Assembly: GCA_036785705.1 (NCBI GenBank)
Contig: JAWUZG010000355.1
Location: 558,001-622,000, forward strand
From: Acanthornis magna
Taxonomy: Eukaryota > Chordata > Aves > Passeriformes > Acanthizidae
DNA length: 64,000 nt
Reading direction: 5' to 3'
Part shown: positions 33,519-47,400 of the stretch, in pieces
How the letters are laid out: each line of letters begins with the position of its first letter
Numbering within the stretch: position 1 is the first letter of the stretch
Made by a program: the position numbers and the translations under genes
The notes under the pieces: model-generated
Databases searched by the model: none
Seen by the model: only the letters and a program-made list of their open reading frames with translations
What the model was told of the DNA's origin: nothing

Positions 33519-36500
33519 ATTGAATAGAGTGAGGGCAATTTTTGAAGAGGAAAGTATTGTTCCTTCACATTCTTGTCCATCTGTTTTTTTAGGCTTTTCT
33601 ATACATTCAATCAGCATAATGCCTAAGTGAGTAATGTAATGAGAAATCAGTATTAGAGATTTTCTGGATTCTGGTATGTGATTTAAAAGCTATGTGCTTA
33701 TCCTTTGAAAGATATTTATGAAGACAATGTATGTATGCACTGCTGCACTGAGAAGTGTTTTTTAGTCCGTCGACTGTTAGGATATTTTTCAAAGCTGTTG
33801 ACATTTTTTGGTAATGTAACTCTTTTAAAGCTACTCTGAAAGGAGGTCCAGTCACCACTAATTCCTGTGTAAATGAAGCATAATCACTCAGAGAAGAGAC
33901 CCTTTATTTAGTGAGTTTAAAGCTCATTATACAATTTTGTAGGGGGAAAATTACCCTGCCTGTGAATTAACTGCATTTCCTAATGAAATAACTTGGCAAT
34001 TTTTTCAGCCTCCTTTGATAGGAATAAGAATTACAGTGGCATTGGAAAGTAAAATCATGCTGTTCTTACTGGCAGTTTTTTTCCAGTTGTAGAAGAAATT
34101 ATAACTGTGAACACATTTTGATTCAGATTAATCTCAACAAGCAACAAAAACATCTTTTGTCATGGTGTTTTTTCATCTCTTTCCCACCTCCTTTATTAGA
34201 GCCTAAAGCCAGCTCCATCAGCCTTACTCCTGGTATATGATGACACAAATTCTCTAGAGGCATGTGGCTTTCTCAAGCAATAAAGCATCATTATGCTCCT
34301 CATTTCTGAGGATGCACTATTTCACCTGTGAGTTGTGTTTCAAGGGACAAACTAGCAGAACTCATCAGGTTAATTTTCCCAAAAAACAAGGCTTTCATCC
34401 TCCCATTAGGCTTGCAAAGGCAAGCCTATTTACCATAGGTGTCTGTGCTTCTCTAGTTCTATCCTGACACTTGTAGATGGCAGCAAATAGATGGCATTTT
34501 AAGTGCTTTGGCTGCAGCTACTGCAACAGGAGTGCTAAAAGACAAAATAATTGTTCTTGAGGTGGCTGTCCTCTTCCGAGCAGCAGCAGCCTCAGTGCAC
34601 ATTAACAAGCCAAGCCGGTGCCTGTGGCTCTGCTGAGCCAGGTGTCATGACTCCACTTCAGCAGCTAAAAGCAGAGATACATGGAGCTGCTGTAATGTTG
34701 GAAATCATTTTAAGAATTCCTGGAATAATTGCTTTTTCCTGAAATTGGTTATGTTTTGTTATATAGATATTAATTGTATGTACTTATAGGGAGTGGTTGG
34801 TTTTCTTTCATTTGGGAAAGGTATAAATTTAGGGGCATATGGATTAGTATCCTCAGAGTTTCTTTTTTCCTGCTTTGGCCAATTTTCAGCTGCATACAAT
34901 AAAGGTTTAAGATTAGTTTGGCTTTGAAAAATCACATTCAGACCAATCATAAAGAAGTATTCAGAAAGGTCATCTCAGTGTGTGGGTGCTTTCTTCATTT
35001 CTTCACACAATAACTCTGTTCTACAATAACAGCAAGCAGCAAGTTCTTTGCAGTAGTTTTCAGTATATTAAAATTAGTGAAAGATTAAGTGGGGGTTTGT
35101 TACATTTGATCAATGTGAAACTTCATATCAGCATGAACAATATTCCTTCAGCAGTTAGGGCCTGGTATTGAAATTCTGCTGCTGGACAGTGGTTTTGGGT
35201 CAGGCTACTGAAGAAGGTCAATGGTTTCAGAGTTGCTTGTGGTCCAGCACAGAAGAGCAAAGCTGTTTCTCAGATCCTGGTTCCTCTGATTTCTGTGTAG
35301 ATTCCTCTTTAACACATAGGGCTGTCCGTACTTGTCAAACAGGTCAGCATGGTGAAAAAACATATTTCTATTTTGCATGGAATCAGAATGTAGCTTCCTG
35401 AAGTTAGTGTAAAAGTCTGAATTGTCAATAGTTTCAGGTTTGCACACCACCACTGATTTTCAGTGCTCAACAGGAGGTGCTCATCACTTCTTCAAGGTGA
35501 TGTGTTTCTGCTTAGCATCTTCAGCACCTGAAGACAGACCCGTGAGAGAGTCACAATACTAAAATCCATTCTCTTTGGAAATGTGAAAACAAAATAGTGT
35601 GAATTTCCTATAGCAGACATTTCTGTGAAAAAAAAAATTTCTGATGAAATTAAAGTTTTTTGTTTGATTTCATCCTTGATGTATTTTATATTTTAAAATT
35701 GAAAAGAGAAATAAGATGGGTTATTGCACAGAACCAATAGCTAGCATAAACAAAGGTATTGGATGAAGGAAATGAAAAATAAGCAAGTTGGAGGTGAAAA
35801 GTGCATTACTCCATTGCTACTCTGATAATTAGAGAGAAAAAATTAACAGTTGCCATAAAGTACTTTAAACATGAGAGTTTCTTATTAGGTTCTTCAAGAA
35901 TGTAATTAATTACTTGCAGCCACATATGTTCTTTGTGTCATGGTGTGGAGTACCAGCATTTCATTAAAACCCAGTTCAATAATAACAGGTCACTCGAGAT
36001 GTCTTTTGCTCTGGAGAAGGTTGGGAAGCCGAATGCCTGCTGCTTCATCCCTCTTGTGCTGTGCCAGCACACTGAGTTGAGTAGGAGGAGAGGGCAAGCT
36101 GAGCATACCAGGGTCGCGTTCCAGAAAGCCCCTTGGTCTGGGTGACAGTGCTCATGGGAGACCTGGGAGCAGAGGGATGGCAGAGGGCTGGTAAACACAT
36201 AGCAGGGCAGCCAGCACAGAGTTCTGATAAAGACACTGCGAGTCACAGTCAAATTCCTACCGAAAGGAAGTCCCATGGTTATGAAGAAATAATTAATAAT
36301 AATATAAAATAAATGCAAGTGCTATATTGTCCTAGTGACAGAGTTTTTGGACTTTAACAATATTTTTTTTTAGCAACAAGTCGTGGGCTAAATACTCACA
36401 GCTCCTGTGCCGCCCTAGTGCCTTAGCTAGTTTGCACTGACAGTGAAGTTAAGAGAAGGATGGGTGGACATGTTGTTGGAGACCCTCTGCATGTCACTTT

Positions 36501-37727
36501 TATTAATCTCTTAAGGAACGAGATACCAGAGGGCCAGATTTTGTCTGGTACAATTCATGTTACTTTTGAGGGATGGGCTGAAATGTGTGCAAGGGTAAGA
36601 AGGTGCCCTTGGTGCCCAGCGGGATTTGGGAATTGAGAAACATTTTGGTAACACCAGTTGTCTGGAGGCGCAGGTATCACCACTGGTATCCCGAGAGAGT
36701 CCTGACAGACTGTTGGGAGCCACTTCATCATTCCATCGTCACAGGGTGTAGGGTGCTCTCTCATGGAGTATGAAGCAAACAGAAAACATTTCCCATGCAG
36801 CTTGAAGCCCTGTCCTGCACCACCTTCCACTTGTGACCTTCCTTTTGAAATACATTTTACTGGCATTACAAGAAAACACATTAGGCTCCTGGAATTGTGC
36901 TTAGAGTAAATGAAGAGCAACATATGTTGTGTAATTGCACCCTATTGTTTTATATTTTACTTTGAGAAGAATTTTTGCAATTAGATTGTTGTTGAAGTCA
37001 ACAAAGTACAAACATAGGGAGCAGAGTGTTTTTGATAGGGAGGGACCCTGTCAGTAGCTGATTGAGGATTCCTTTTATCTTAAATATGATTTAATGCTCT
37101 GTGGAAAGAATTAAGAATCCCATTTTACACTGAAGCATGCTGTTAATGTGCATATAAAAACCTCAGCAATTTTATTGACAGTTATGAATTTACAGCTGCT
37201 GGTGGTGAATTTTTTTGAAAGACATCTTCCTTTTCCCCAATTCTTTGCAGACCATTGTCATAGTTTGCTATTAGCTAAGGCAGAACCTCATTTAACAGAA
37301 ATGCATAGGTCTTCAATTTCACTGTATACATGAGGAAAAAAGAAAATCAATGTGAAGCCTGGACTCAGTCTGCTGATGCCAGGGATGACTATCTGTAGCA
37401 TACAGAAAGAAACCCTGGCTCAGATTAGTTTTTCTTTACCCTTTGGATGTTAAAAATGACAGAAAGAGGCTACTGCTGGTGAGAGTTGTTATGACTATTA
37501 TCCTCTGGTCAAATTTGGTGTTAATCCTAGAGACTGTTAGTGCGTGTAGAAATATTTCAAGTACTCAGTATTAATTTAGTATTAATTTATATTTATTATT
37601 ATCATTTATATTATATTCATTGATGGGAAGATGAGTATTAAGAAACAATTTGTGCATTTGCAGTTTCACATTTGCATTGAATATCCATTGTTTGTGTGTG
37701 CGAATGATTGCCATGCACCCAGGACTA

Positions 37728-37772
37728 TATGTGTATGTAAATATATATATAAAAATATATATACACACATAG
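37728..37772. repeat. TA/CA dinucleotide microsatellite
   Basis: Alternating TATATA segments with a short ACACAC run. The neighbouring minus-strand open frame (37571-37795) is a translation of this repeat. Confidence 0.85.
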
Positions 37773-40700
37773 TATCTAATCATCAAGAATATCAAGGGTG
37801 AATATCATTTTAATTTTCAAACAAGAATTTGGAAAAAACCCAGCCAATGCCCAGCTTGCAGAGTTCAGGCTTCACAGGAGGGGTCCCTGTGTGGCTCATT
37901 GCAAACACAACTATACCTAGAAGTGACCTGAAGCTGGTTAAGGGTCCTGTCTGGCCAAGGAAACCCAGTGAAAGAAATGGAGATAAAAATGGAAGGTTTG
38001 TGTGATGCTATTAATTTTTGGTCTAGGTGGAGCTTCTGTTAAATTGACTGTCACTGTGAAGATTCCTTATAAATTATGTTCTTTAGACTTGCTAAAAACC
38101 TTCCAAAGAATAGATTTTCATGATTTTTTTAAAATTTGAAAGTTGTTGTTCCACTGGGTTTAAGACAGACGTGCTTTCCTCTTTTTTATTACACTTCTCA
38201 TGATTTCTTTTACAGAAATGTCTTTAAAATAATGTCTGAGATGTGCACGTTGGCCAAAATTGTATTTCTTAGTAAGAAATCAATGAGAATTTTTAATAAA
38301 ACATTAAGAAAAAATATAAAACTTTTGAGAAAATGAGAAGGTATGGTTGTAGCAATTCTGCTTTGGGAAATGGAAAGGCTTCTTTAACTAATTTTTTTCT
38401 AGCCCTACTGAAGCTGCTATTTTGGCCTGTGGAAAATGACATTGACTGGTCTTGACATGATGGAGATATTCTGTATGACTCTAAACCAAGAAGCTGGAGC
38501 TTCCCAATTATTTCTATTAACTTTTAGATTCTTAATTTTATTTCCTATTTTATTTCCTTATTTATTTCTTAATATTATTTCCAGCAGTTCTATTTGATGG
38601 TGCATTTGTGGGATCAGTGTCTGCAAATCTCATCTACTATTTTTCCTGAATTATTTTATTTATAATTGTTACTTTTTAATTCTGAAACTTTACCAACATC
38701 TGCCAGCAGACTCTGCAAAGCAATTGAATTCAGTAATTAATTTCAAGGGAATGCTGAGCTATTCCTGGCCCAAACTCATTCTGTGGTTCTGGGTTTCCAG
38801 AGACATGGATTCAACATACCTGAGCAGTAAATTTGCCTTAATTTCCAGATATGCATAAACGTGCATAACTCAGCTTGGGTACCCAGCTCTGACTTGGAAC
38901 TTGGGAGATGCTATTTCTGGACTCTGTCCTGACAACTGATCCTGATTTGTTCATCTGATCTCTTTGACACACCTTGGGATGCCTGGAAAATATGAGTATA
39001 TTGTTATTCCCATGTAAAATTATCGCCTCAAGATGCTGTAGTTTGACATAGTGCATTAGATTTTAACATTTGAGATACACTCTCCACTTTAACTTACTCC
39101 ATTGCTCATGTTTCTTTTGGAAAAGGAAAGATTTGATTTCTGAAGGCAATCAATTTTAAAACTTCTTTTCGAAAGGTTATTTTCTCTTTTTTTAAATTAT
39201 TTTTTCTTAAAGGTCATTTTTCTAAGGACTGGCTTAGAGGTGCTAAGACATTTCCTCATTCTTTCAAAAGTATAGGATCTGTATGAAATGAACTCCATGA
39301 TTAGCCAGAGCATTACTTCGCATAAAGTATACAGGATACGTATGATGGAGAAAAGTGACGGAAAGACCTGTGGTATATGCTGTGTCAGGTATTTTTCTGT
39401 ACTTAGTAATCTATGGTCCTTTCTCAAAGATGACTATTAAAGTCTGCTTTATATGGGTGAGCTAGTTCTCCATTCTAAATTTAATCTACTTCTAATTCTA
39501 AAATTCATTCTAAAGATGAGCTACCATTACATTAAACATTGTGGTTTCCATTTCAGTAGCAAATATTTTTCTAATTTTAATTAATTAATCAGCCTTAGAA
39601 TTGGAGGAGTTGTTTTTTCTTTTTTTTTTGTGAACTAATTAGATGTAATCTCACTTTCTCGATCTCCATTGCCTTTAATCAGCTTTCTCTGGCCAGATAG
39701 CACTCTTAATTCAGTTCTTTAACTTCCAAACTGTAATTGTGTTTATGTATTGTAGGCATTTATAGTAATGCTTGCTCTTCCTTGTTTGCACGAGCCTCAG
39801 CATTTCCCCATAACCCCTCAAATGGATTTTGATTCCCACGGCAATCATAAGCTAATGGGGGAAACCACTGCAGTAATGTGAACAGCAGTTTTATGGTACT
39901 GTACATGAGAACAAAATGTATCGTGGAATAGGCTGCTGCTGTTGGGGACTTGATCTGTTGATCTGTTGGAAAGACTTGTTTCATGCATGTGTTTTTATTC
40001 TCTATTTCTGAGCTGACAATTTGGGGTGACGTTTATGGGATTTCTGTCTCACTTCTCTACCTGTTTGATAGAAGGAACTCCATACCTGCAGGATGAGTTA
40101 TACCTGCATCAGCTAGGAAATTATTCAAGCCTTGGTCTAACCTGCTCCCGCTGTACTCCTAACAAATTTTCCATATCAGCTTTAATGAACAAAAAAAAGT
40201 ATGTTTTGGGAAACTAATGCCTGAATGTGTTTCTGTCCCCTGCCCAAGCCACAGGGACTCTCTGGGGTGCTGTGGAGATAAACTTCTCCGTTTTCCTCTG
40301 TTCTGCACTGACGACGTTTTGCCCCAGAATATTTAAGTTTCTCTTCCTCAAGGGTCTCCATTGGCACAAGCACCGAGGAGCCAGCACTTGCATCTGAACA
40401 CAAGTGTTGGGGGCCTAGAAAGTAGTGAGTGCTGTTCCGGGTATTTAAAGTGGTGTCAATCATGCTAACCCTCAGTAATATTTCAAGTATTTAGATAGAC
40501 AAATGTTAAACAATTTTTGAATATTTTCCATTAATAATTTTAGATAGGCACTAGCAGTTTATTTTAAATTAACCTTTATGTTTATAGTATATAAAAATAA
40601 TTATAGTATGTGTTGCATGTGAAATCAGATGGTTATTCTGATCTCAATTTATTTGGATTACATTGTGCTAGAAGTTCAAATTGGCAAAGAAGTATTGAAA

Positions 40701-42339
40701 GTGGTTAAAAGGCGTGTATTTGTATATGATGTACTTGTGATCTGCTGCAGAGAGATTCTCTTTGCTGCTGTAAGACACTTTTTCCTTTCACTAACTAAAG
40801 ATCAGAGCAAACTATTTGCATCAAAGCTTCTTATTTAAAACAGTTTATTGATGGCAACACACTTGCTGAATTCGCAAGCAAGCACCTTTATGTAGCTGCA
40901 GCAGCATGAAGTGTGCCTGCCTGTTATTGGAAAGCATCCAAGGACATCCTCAGCCTTCCAGCTTTCCTCTGTGTGGGGGGAGGGTTGCTGCTGTTGCTGC
41001 TTTTCTTCATTTTCCGTACTGCAGCGATTTCTAAATAAGTGCTGGTTGATTTCTCCATTTGTTATTTTTCATTTTGAAGTTAGGATGCTTAGTGACCCAC
41101 TGAAGAGATACAGACTTTCTTTCCGGGACAACTTAACATAGGATCTCTTCCCTTTCCCTGGTGGTACTGGACTTGGGTGGCTCTCTGGAAGAACCCTGAT
41201 AGCCCACGGGGTATGTGATGGCCAAGGCAGCAAAAGGTAGCAAAGGCTGCATCTTCAAACAATACCTTGCACTTATTTGCAAACAAAACCAGGTTGTTAA
41301 TGAGAAACAGGCTGCCAAGGCAGCAGTGATTCCTGCCTCCAGAGAAGTGTATGAGGAGGATGCAGCCCCCCAAATGTGTGGGGAGGAAAGGGCAAGGCTG
41401 GGCCCCACTGGGGCTGGGGAGTGGCACCCTTGGGGCAGAGCTAGTGGCCAGCGGCTCAGCAGTGTGGGGTGAGCGCCCATTCCCCAGCCTCCTCCCAGCT
41501 CCGAGTCCTTGAGGATCTCAGGGAGTCATTATGCCTTGAGGTTACTGTGATGGGCTTTCTGCTGCTTTTCCCCAAGCATCTGCCTTTCATCTTTACAAGG
41601 CCATACAAAAATTGCCTGTAACTGGCACATATGCTCTCCTTTGGAGATGAAGGCTGCCATTTGTGTCTAGTTTGAATACTGACACATCATTACCTGGTTA
41701 GAGATTTAAGGAAGGAACTACCTTTTAAGAAAGAAACTGTCACTGATTGAAACTTTTGAATTTCATTGAACAAAGTGGTTTTTAGTGACCTCTATTTCCT
41801 GAACGTTATGCCCCCTTTTCGTATGCAGCACTTTGGTGCAAATTCATCAGTTCATTCTAAGCAAGTACAGAGGTTATAATGAGAATGATGACATTGTTTT
41901 TGGAGGTGATGCTGCCTGGCTGATGCATTTTCAGCACTCTTTTCAATCTCCCTCAGCTGTGCTTAATGTCCAGTTTGTGATGCCAGTGAACGTAGAACAA
42001 TGTAGCTCTTTTATAAAATCCAAATATTGTACAGGGATAGAAACAGTACTTAATTAAGCAAGAAATAAAAGAATTAACATTGTGATATAGGTCCTGTAAA
42101 TGATCTTCAGATTAGGCAGATGCACATGTGGTCATGTTTAAGAACAGCTTTTTGTAATAGTGTAAAGAAGCCCTGAGATATTGGGTTCTGTGAATACATG
42201 TATTGCATGGAAAAAATCTAGTAGAAATAAAGGAAAAAAAATCAACATTTACAGTACCTGATCAGTAAAATAGTAGATTGAGAATGAATGGAAGGATAGT
42301 TTGTAACTTTACTATTTTTGGGGAATGATAAAAATGCCA

Positions 42340-42900
42340 TCTTGAAGGCCCTTCAAGGGCTGATTGGTTCTAGTCCTCCAATACTCCAAGGTTCTACCAC
42401 TTGGAAGAGGGCTGTTGAAACCAAGGACTGGATCAGCCATTGCTTTGTCTGGATGAACCTTTCTAAGGACAGAATCTCTCAGCCTGTTTGATGACCTATT
42501 CCAGTGCTGCTAGGGAAATTTTTTTCCAGCTGTCCAACTTCAATCTCTAAAACAGCTTTGTGTGGTTGTTTTCCTTTTTATGCTGTTTGACACTACCAAG
42601 AGGAGTTTGCCGGTGGTGTCTAAAGAACTGCCCTTCCAATAGTTGTAAGCAGATATGATACACCTCTGTGGCTTCTTCTTTACCAAACTTACCAGGCCCA
42701 GCTCCTTCAGCATCTCTACGCAGGGTATGGACCTTTGTCGAACCTTTTCTGTTTTCTCTGCATCCCTCTTGAACTGAAGGTCTCCCCAGGCTGTCTGAGC
42801 ACCAGCCTCCCCTATTCTGCTGCCACGCTCCTCCAGATGCAGTTCAGCGTGCAATTTATTTTGCTCACAGTGAGGGCTCACTTCTGCAGTGTGGTGTCCA
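42340..42900 (-). mobile_element. Old CR1 3' UTR, degraded
   Basis: The order of phrases on plus matches the reverse complement of a diverged CR1 tail: TTCTAAGGACAGAATCTCTC, GACCTATTCCAGTGCTGCTA, CCAAGAGGAGTTTGCC, AACTGCCCTTCCAATAGTTG, then CAGGCCCAGCTCCTTCAGCA. Divergence is much greater than for the element at 46031. No reverse-transcriptase sequence is visible. The right edge is uncertain. Confidence 0.7.
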
Positions 42901-45900
42901 CTGAAACATCACAGGCATGTTCTTAGGGCTGCTGCTTGGTAAGGTTTCAGTCAATGCATGGGGTTATTCCGCTCTCGTTGCAGAATTCTGTGGTTTTCCC
43001 TGTTGAAGATTGTGACATGTCTGTTGGTTAGCTCCCAAATTTACTGAAGTCTTTTGGACAGGCTCTGGCCCTTATCCTGTCAGCAACTCTGCCTAGCTCA
43101 GAGCTGCCTGAAAGTTTGCTGAGTGTGTTAACTTCCTATTTGAGTGGAGCTTAGCCTATAAAAGCCTACTGATAAAGTCCATCCTGTTATTTTTATTTTG
43201 ATAGCCTCCTAAGATACTTAGCAGTGCTTTTAGGAAAAAACCCTCCATTTATATGTAAATGTAATATATGTATAGATGTATATACTCCTACTCTTCTAAA
43301 GAAAAGGAAAGACTCAGTAGTGAAGCAGAAATTGGTGTTTTATTCTTAATGCAGAGATGACGTAGATATATTTAGGTTGATGTATGAAATTCTGTAATAC
43401 TTTTCTTCTGAACACACAATTTTCTGCCCTCTTTATTTCACTGACTAGCATGACCACTCTACTATCTATAGTTTTGGATACAATTTATTGCGCTTTTGAA
43501 CAAGAAGTGTTTGGTTTGTGAGAAAGCAGTGTGATGTGTGTTAAGAAAGTATTTTCATGTTAGATTCCAAGTCTCTTCTATGGGGAGAAATCATCATAAT
43601 TGGTCTTCCAACATCTCCATTAGACATCTTAAATAGTTTCCACATACTTGTGAAAGTTTCAATTACTTCACGTACTATTTGACAATTTTAGTCCAAGTAA
43701 GGGACACTGGCTGAATTTCTGTACCATGAGAAAAATGTGGTCTAGAAGGATTTCTTACTGAGAAAAAGGAATGCATCTTTAATTTTTTTTTTTTAAGGTA
43801 CTGTGTATCTTGCATGATTTTTTTTTTTTTTTTAAGATATACAGTATCTTGGATGCTAGCCCCAAGCCAGACTCTTTATATTTGCAAATTTTAATTTAAG
43901 TCAGGGAAGAAAACTCTGGCAAAACATGAAAAGTTACTTTAATATAATTTATTTTTTGTTTTGGTGTGGTTTTTTGTTGTTTAGTTCTCATTATTTGAAG
44001 CCATTAGCTAAATGACCATGTGGCTCCAGCTCTCAGTTTATGAGCTAGATGATGGATGCTGCAATTACTCTGAAATAAAGTGTTATTTTTTATAAGTTAA
44101 GAACTGGTTGTTTGTAAGTGAAAAAATGATTGCTGAGCATTAGGAACATGTAAATGGAACTGGAGGGAAGAGGAAGATCTACAGAAATTCAGAGAAGGAC
44201 TTTTGAGGCTTTCTGAAAGAGCTTGTGGAAATGAGCCCAGTGACAGTCCCATGCTCATTTCCTCCAGTGATCACTGGATCTACCTGGACATTTAAGGCAG
44301 CTTTTAGTCTTGTGTGAAAGATATGATTTGATTCTGGTTATTGTCTCAGTCCAGTAAACTTAGCTGAAGGAAAGCTTCTATGCAGGGGTGGATTTGGTGG
44401 TGTAAATCTACTTTTAGTTCAGTTAAAGACCATGGTCTTCCCTTAACCTCATCAGAAGAATGAACAAATCTAGTTCACTTCCCCCTCAAATTTCTCTAGA
44501 TTTCTTCTTGTGTTCAATGTACAAACTGACATGAATACAGACTAATCAAGGAAAGCATTTTTAACAGACTCTCCAAGAAATACAGCATTCTGCGTAAGCA
44601 CTTGTTTGCTGCCAATAGATCAAGACACAATAATGTAGACCACATACAAGGCTCTAGAATAATCTTAAAGAATATGAAGAAAATTACAACCCAGGTTGCC
44701 TCACAAAAGTACAAGTTCATGACTAGTCCTACAGGACCATGTTAGAAATTGAATTATAATTTATACCTACATAATTTGAATACTCAGTGTGGTTGCTGTC
44801 CAGTACTTAATTAATTTTAGTTGTGTGGTTTTTTAAAAGAAAAACCCAGTGTGAGAATTTTATTATGGAGCATGACTTCAAGTTGAATGAAATGGCAGTA
44901 ATTATCCTTGAGAGAAACTGGTTTCATTGTACATGGCAAACTTGTGAAACCCAAAGGACATACTCTGCCTTGCCTGGCTCCTGAAATCAGCAGAATTGTG
45001 TTAGTTCAGATTGCAGATTGTTGTGGGGTTTTTCTACAGAAGATGTAACCTCCCACCTTGCTTTTGAGAAGGAAGTAGAATGGAGCATTATTTGTTCAAG
45101 AAAGCAGCATTCAGTTTAAACAATTTCTTGCAGCGATACCTTTGCCTACAGCTCCTTAGAGCTACATAAATCCACTGAGGAAAACAATAACAAGTGGCAA
45201 ATGGGCTCTGATGATAACAGGTTCATAACAGCAAAATTTCAAAGGAAGAGAAGGGGAGCAAGCAGGAGGAGCAGTAATAACAGGAAGATGTTTGCTCTGT
45301 TAACTTTTGCATGGGCAAGAGATAGACTCAGGCCTCCTTCACGTGAAAGTGTGTGGTCACAGCTGCTGCCTTGAGTGCTAAGGTGAAAATACAGGTGGCA
45401 TCCCTTGGCATGTGCAGGCAGCTAAAGGTACTCCTGACCATGAAGGGAGCACAGAGGCTGCTGGCTGCTTGCTGGCAGGCCATGATGGGCTGTTTGTTTT
45501 CATACTCACAGTCTTGGGACACTGCTGCCACTGTCACAGCAGTTTCTTTTCATTTTAGGCTGCTGAAAGGGCTTACTTTGTGGATTTGCTGGTTAGATTG
45601 ATATCCTAAAATTGAAACCATAAATAGTTATGTCACGTTAATATTTGGTTTGGTAATTTCTGTTTTGCTTTATACACTTCTGATTCAGCACAGGAATACT
45701 GCATTCAGCTAAAGGTTTGTTGATTCCCTAAGAGCCAAAAAATTAAAAACAAACTAGCTTCTTTTGAATATTGCTCTCTTGTGTTCTGAATAACTATTTG
45801 CAATCACTACCTACTTATGGTAAGCCTCTGAAAATAGATGCATATAATGGAAGTCATGTTTTTTAAGGAAAAAGCAGATCAGTGATCCCTGTTACAGACT

Positions 45901-46030
45901 GTCCACAAAATATCAGGAACTAGTTTTGCTTCATATTGCTGTAAGTGGAGCAAGGCCTTGGCTTTAAAAAGAGATCAAATTGATACCTCATTGAAAATAT
46001 TGAGATGCCTTAAACCATTTATTTTGGATA
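42901..46030. other. Non-coding interval
   Basis: AT-rich host DNA with the T-tract duplication described at 43783. Nothing else recognised. Confidence 0.5.
43783..43856. repeat. Imperfect duplication of a T-tract unit with a hairpin
   Basis: Two copies of a T-run followed by AAG, about 10 nt and a TATCTTG-like word lie head to tail. The second contains a short palindrome, AAGATA-TACAG-TATCTT (43834-43850). Probably replication slippage on the T-tract. Confidence 0.6.
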
Positions 46031-47400
46031 AATCACACAGAATCACAGAATATGCTGAGTTGGAAGGAACACACGAGGATCATTGAGTCCAGCTCCTGGC
46101 TCTGCGCAGGAGACCCCAAGAGTCACCCCATGTGCCTGAAAGCATTGTCCAAATGCTTCTTGAACTCCGTTGGCCTTGTTGCTGTGACAGCTTCCCTGGG
46201 GAGCTGTTGCAGTGCCCAACCACCCTCTGGTGAAGATCCTTTCCCTGAAATTAAACTTAAACCTCCCCTGACACAACTTCAGGGCATTCCCTCAGGTCCT
46301 GTCACTGTCACCACAGAGAAGAGATCAGTGCCTGCCCCTCCTCTTCCCCTCAGGAGGAAGCTGTAACTGCAGTGAGGTCTCCCCTCGGTCTCCTCCAGGC
46401 CGAACAGAGCAAGGCCTCAGCCACTCCGCACACAACTTCCTCTCTAGGCCCTTCACTATCTTCGTGGCCCTTCTTTGGGATGCTCTCTAATAACTTAATA
46501 TCTTGTATCTCATTCCCCAGTCTGTCCATACCTCCAGGACTTCCCCATCCCAGGTGCAGAATCTGGCACCTGGATTTCCTTTGTTGAACTCTGTACGGTT
46601 GGTGACTGCCCAGTCCTCACCACTGTCGAGGCCTCTCTGCAGGGCCTCTCTCAGCTCCTCCCAGCTTTGTATCATCTGTGAACTTGCTCTGTATCCCTTC
46701 CAGTCCTGCATCCAAGTCATTTATGAAGATGCCGATGAGTACAGGGTCTGATGGACACTAGTGCCAGGTCCCTGTCTGGTGTCACCCCATTCTCTGTAAC
46801 CTTTTGCACCCGACCCATGAGCCAGTTGCTCACCCATCTCATGGTGTGTTTATCCAGCTGTGTGCTGGACATTTTGTCCAGAAGGATCCTCTGAGAAACG
46901 GTATCCAAAGCTTTGCTGAAATACAGAAAGGTTACATCAGCTGGCTTCCCCTGATCAGCTCAGTGGGTTACTTTGTCATAGAAGCAAATCAGGTTTGATA
47001 AGCACGACTTTCCTCTCATGAAGCCGTGCTGGCTGTAACCAATGACTGTGTTGTCTTTCAGGTGTTTTTCAACACCTTCCAAAATAATCTCCATAACTAT
47101 GCGTGGCACTGAAGTGAGACTGATAGATCTGTGGCTTCCAGGGTCCTCCTTTCTCTTCTTGAAAACTGGGGCATTTGCCAGCTTCCAGTCAGCTGGACCA
47201 CTCCAGATTCCCAAGACCACTCAAAAATTATTGAGAGGTTTTGTGATGATATCAACTCTTGAGCTATCTAGCTCTTTGAGGATTCTTGGATGAATCCCAT
47301 CAGGTTGAATAGATTTGTAGGGATCCAGCTGGAGCAGTAGAAAATTTGTCTGCTGGAGAACTTTGTCAATGGCAATAGCCCTAAAGCCATCTTGACCTCA
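46031..47400 (-). mobile_element. CR1 LINE with degraded reverse transcriptase and 3' UTR
   Basis: Reads in minus orientation. From its 5' side (right) come recognisable reverse-transcriptase blocks: PDGIHPRILKEL (about 47310-47275), then DWKLANAPVFKK, LTSVP, QHGF-x-x-GKSC (down to 46960), then the DTVS and WVSNWLMGR-x-QKV segments (46908-46800). Next is a KFTDDTKLGG string, the degenerate form of the catalytic FADD box (near 46690), and REALQRGLD. It then jumps straight to the RRPRGDL region near 46385, so the C-terminal part of the enzyme is missing. The 3' UTR ends at AATCACACAGAATCACAGAA at the left edge. Several stops and frame changes interrupt the enzyme. It is 5'-truncated and inactive. 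Confidence 0.9.

Larger units (their letters stand above)
32836..42339. other. Non-coding interval, nothing recognised
   Basis: About 9.5 kb of AT-rich DNA. Apart from the microsatellites at 33457 and 37728 I recognise no repeat or exon. A weak CR1-like ending (GGCCCCTTCCAGACCTTAAA, 33010-33029) is too short to call. Open frames (for example 35938-36318 minus and 41089-41480 minus) lack any family signature. Confidence 0.5.

Noticed and set aside
40182..40463. 93-codon minus-strand frame with protein-like composition
   Set aside because: No flanking splice sites found and no recognised homologue; left as unassigned non-coding.
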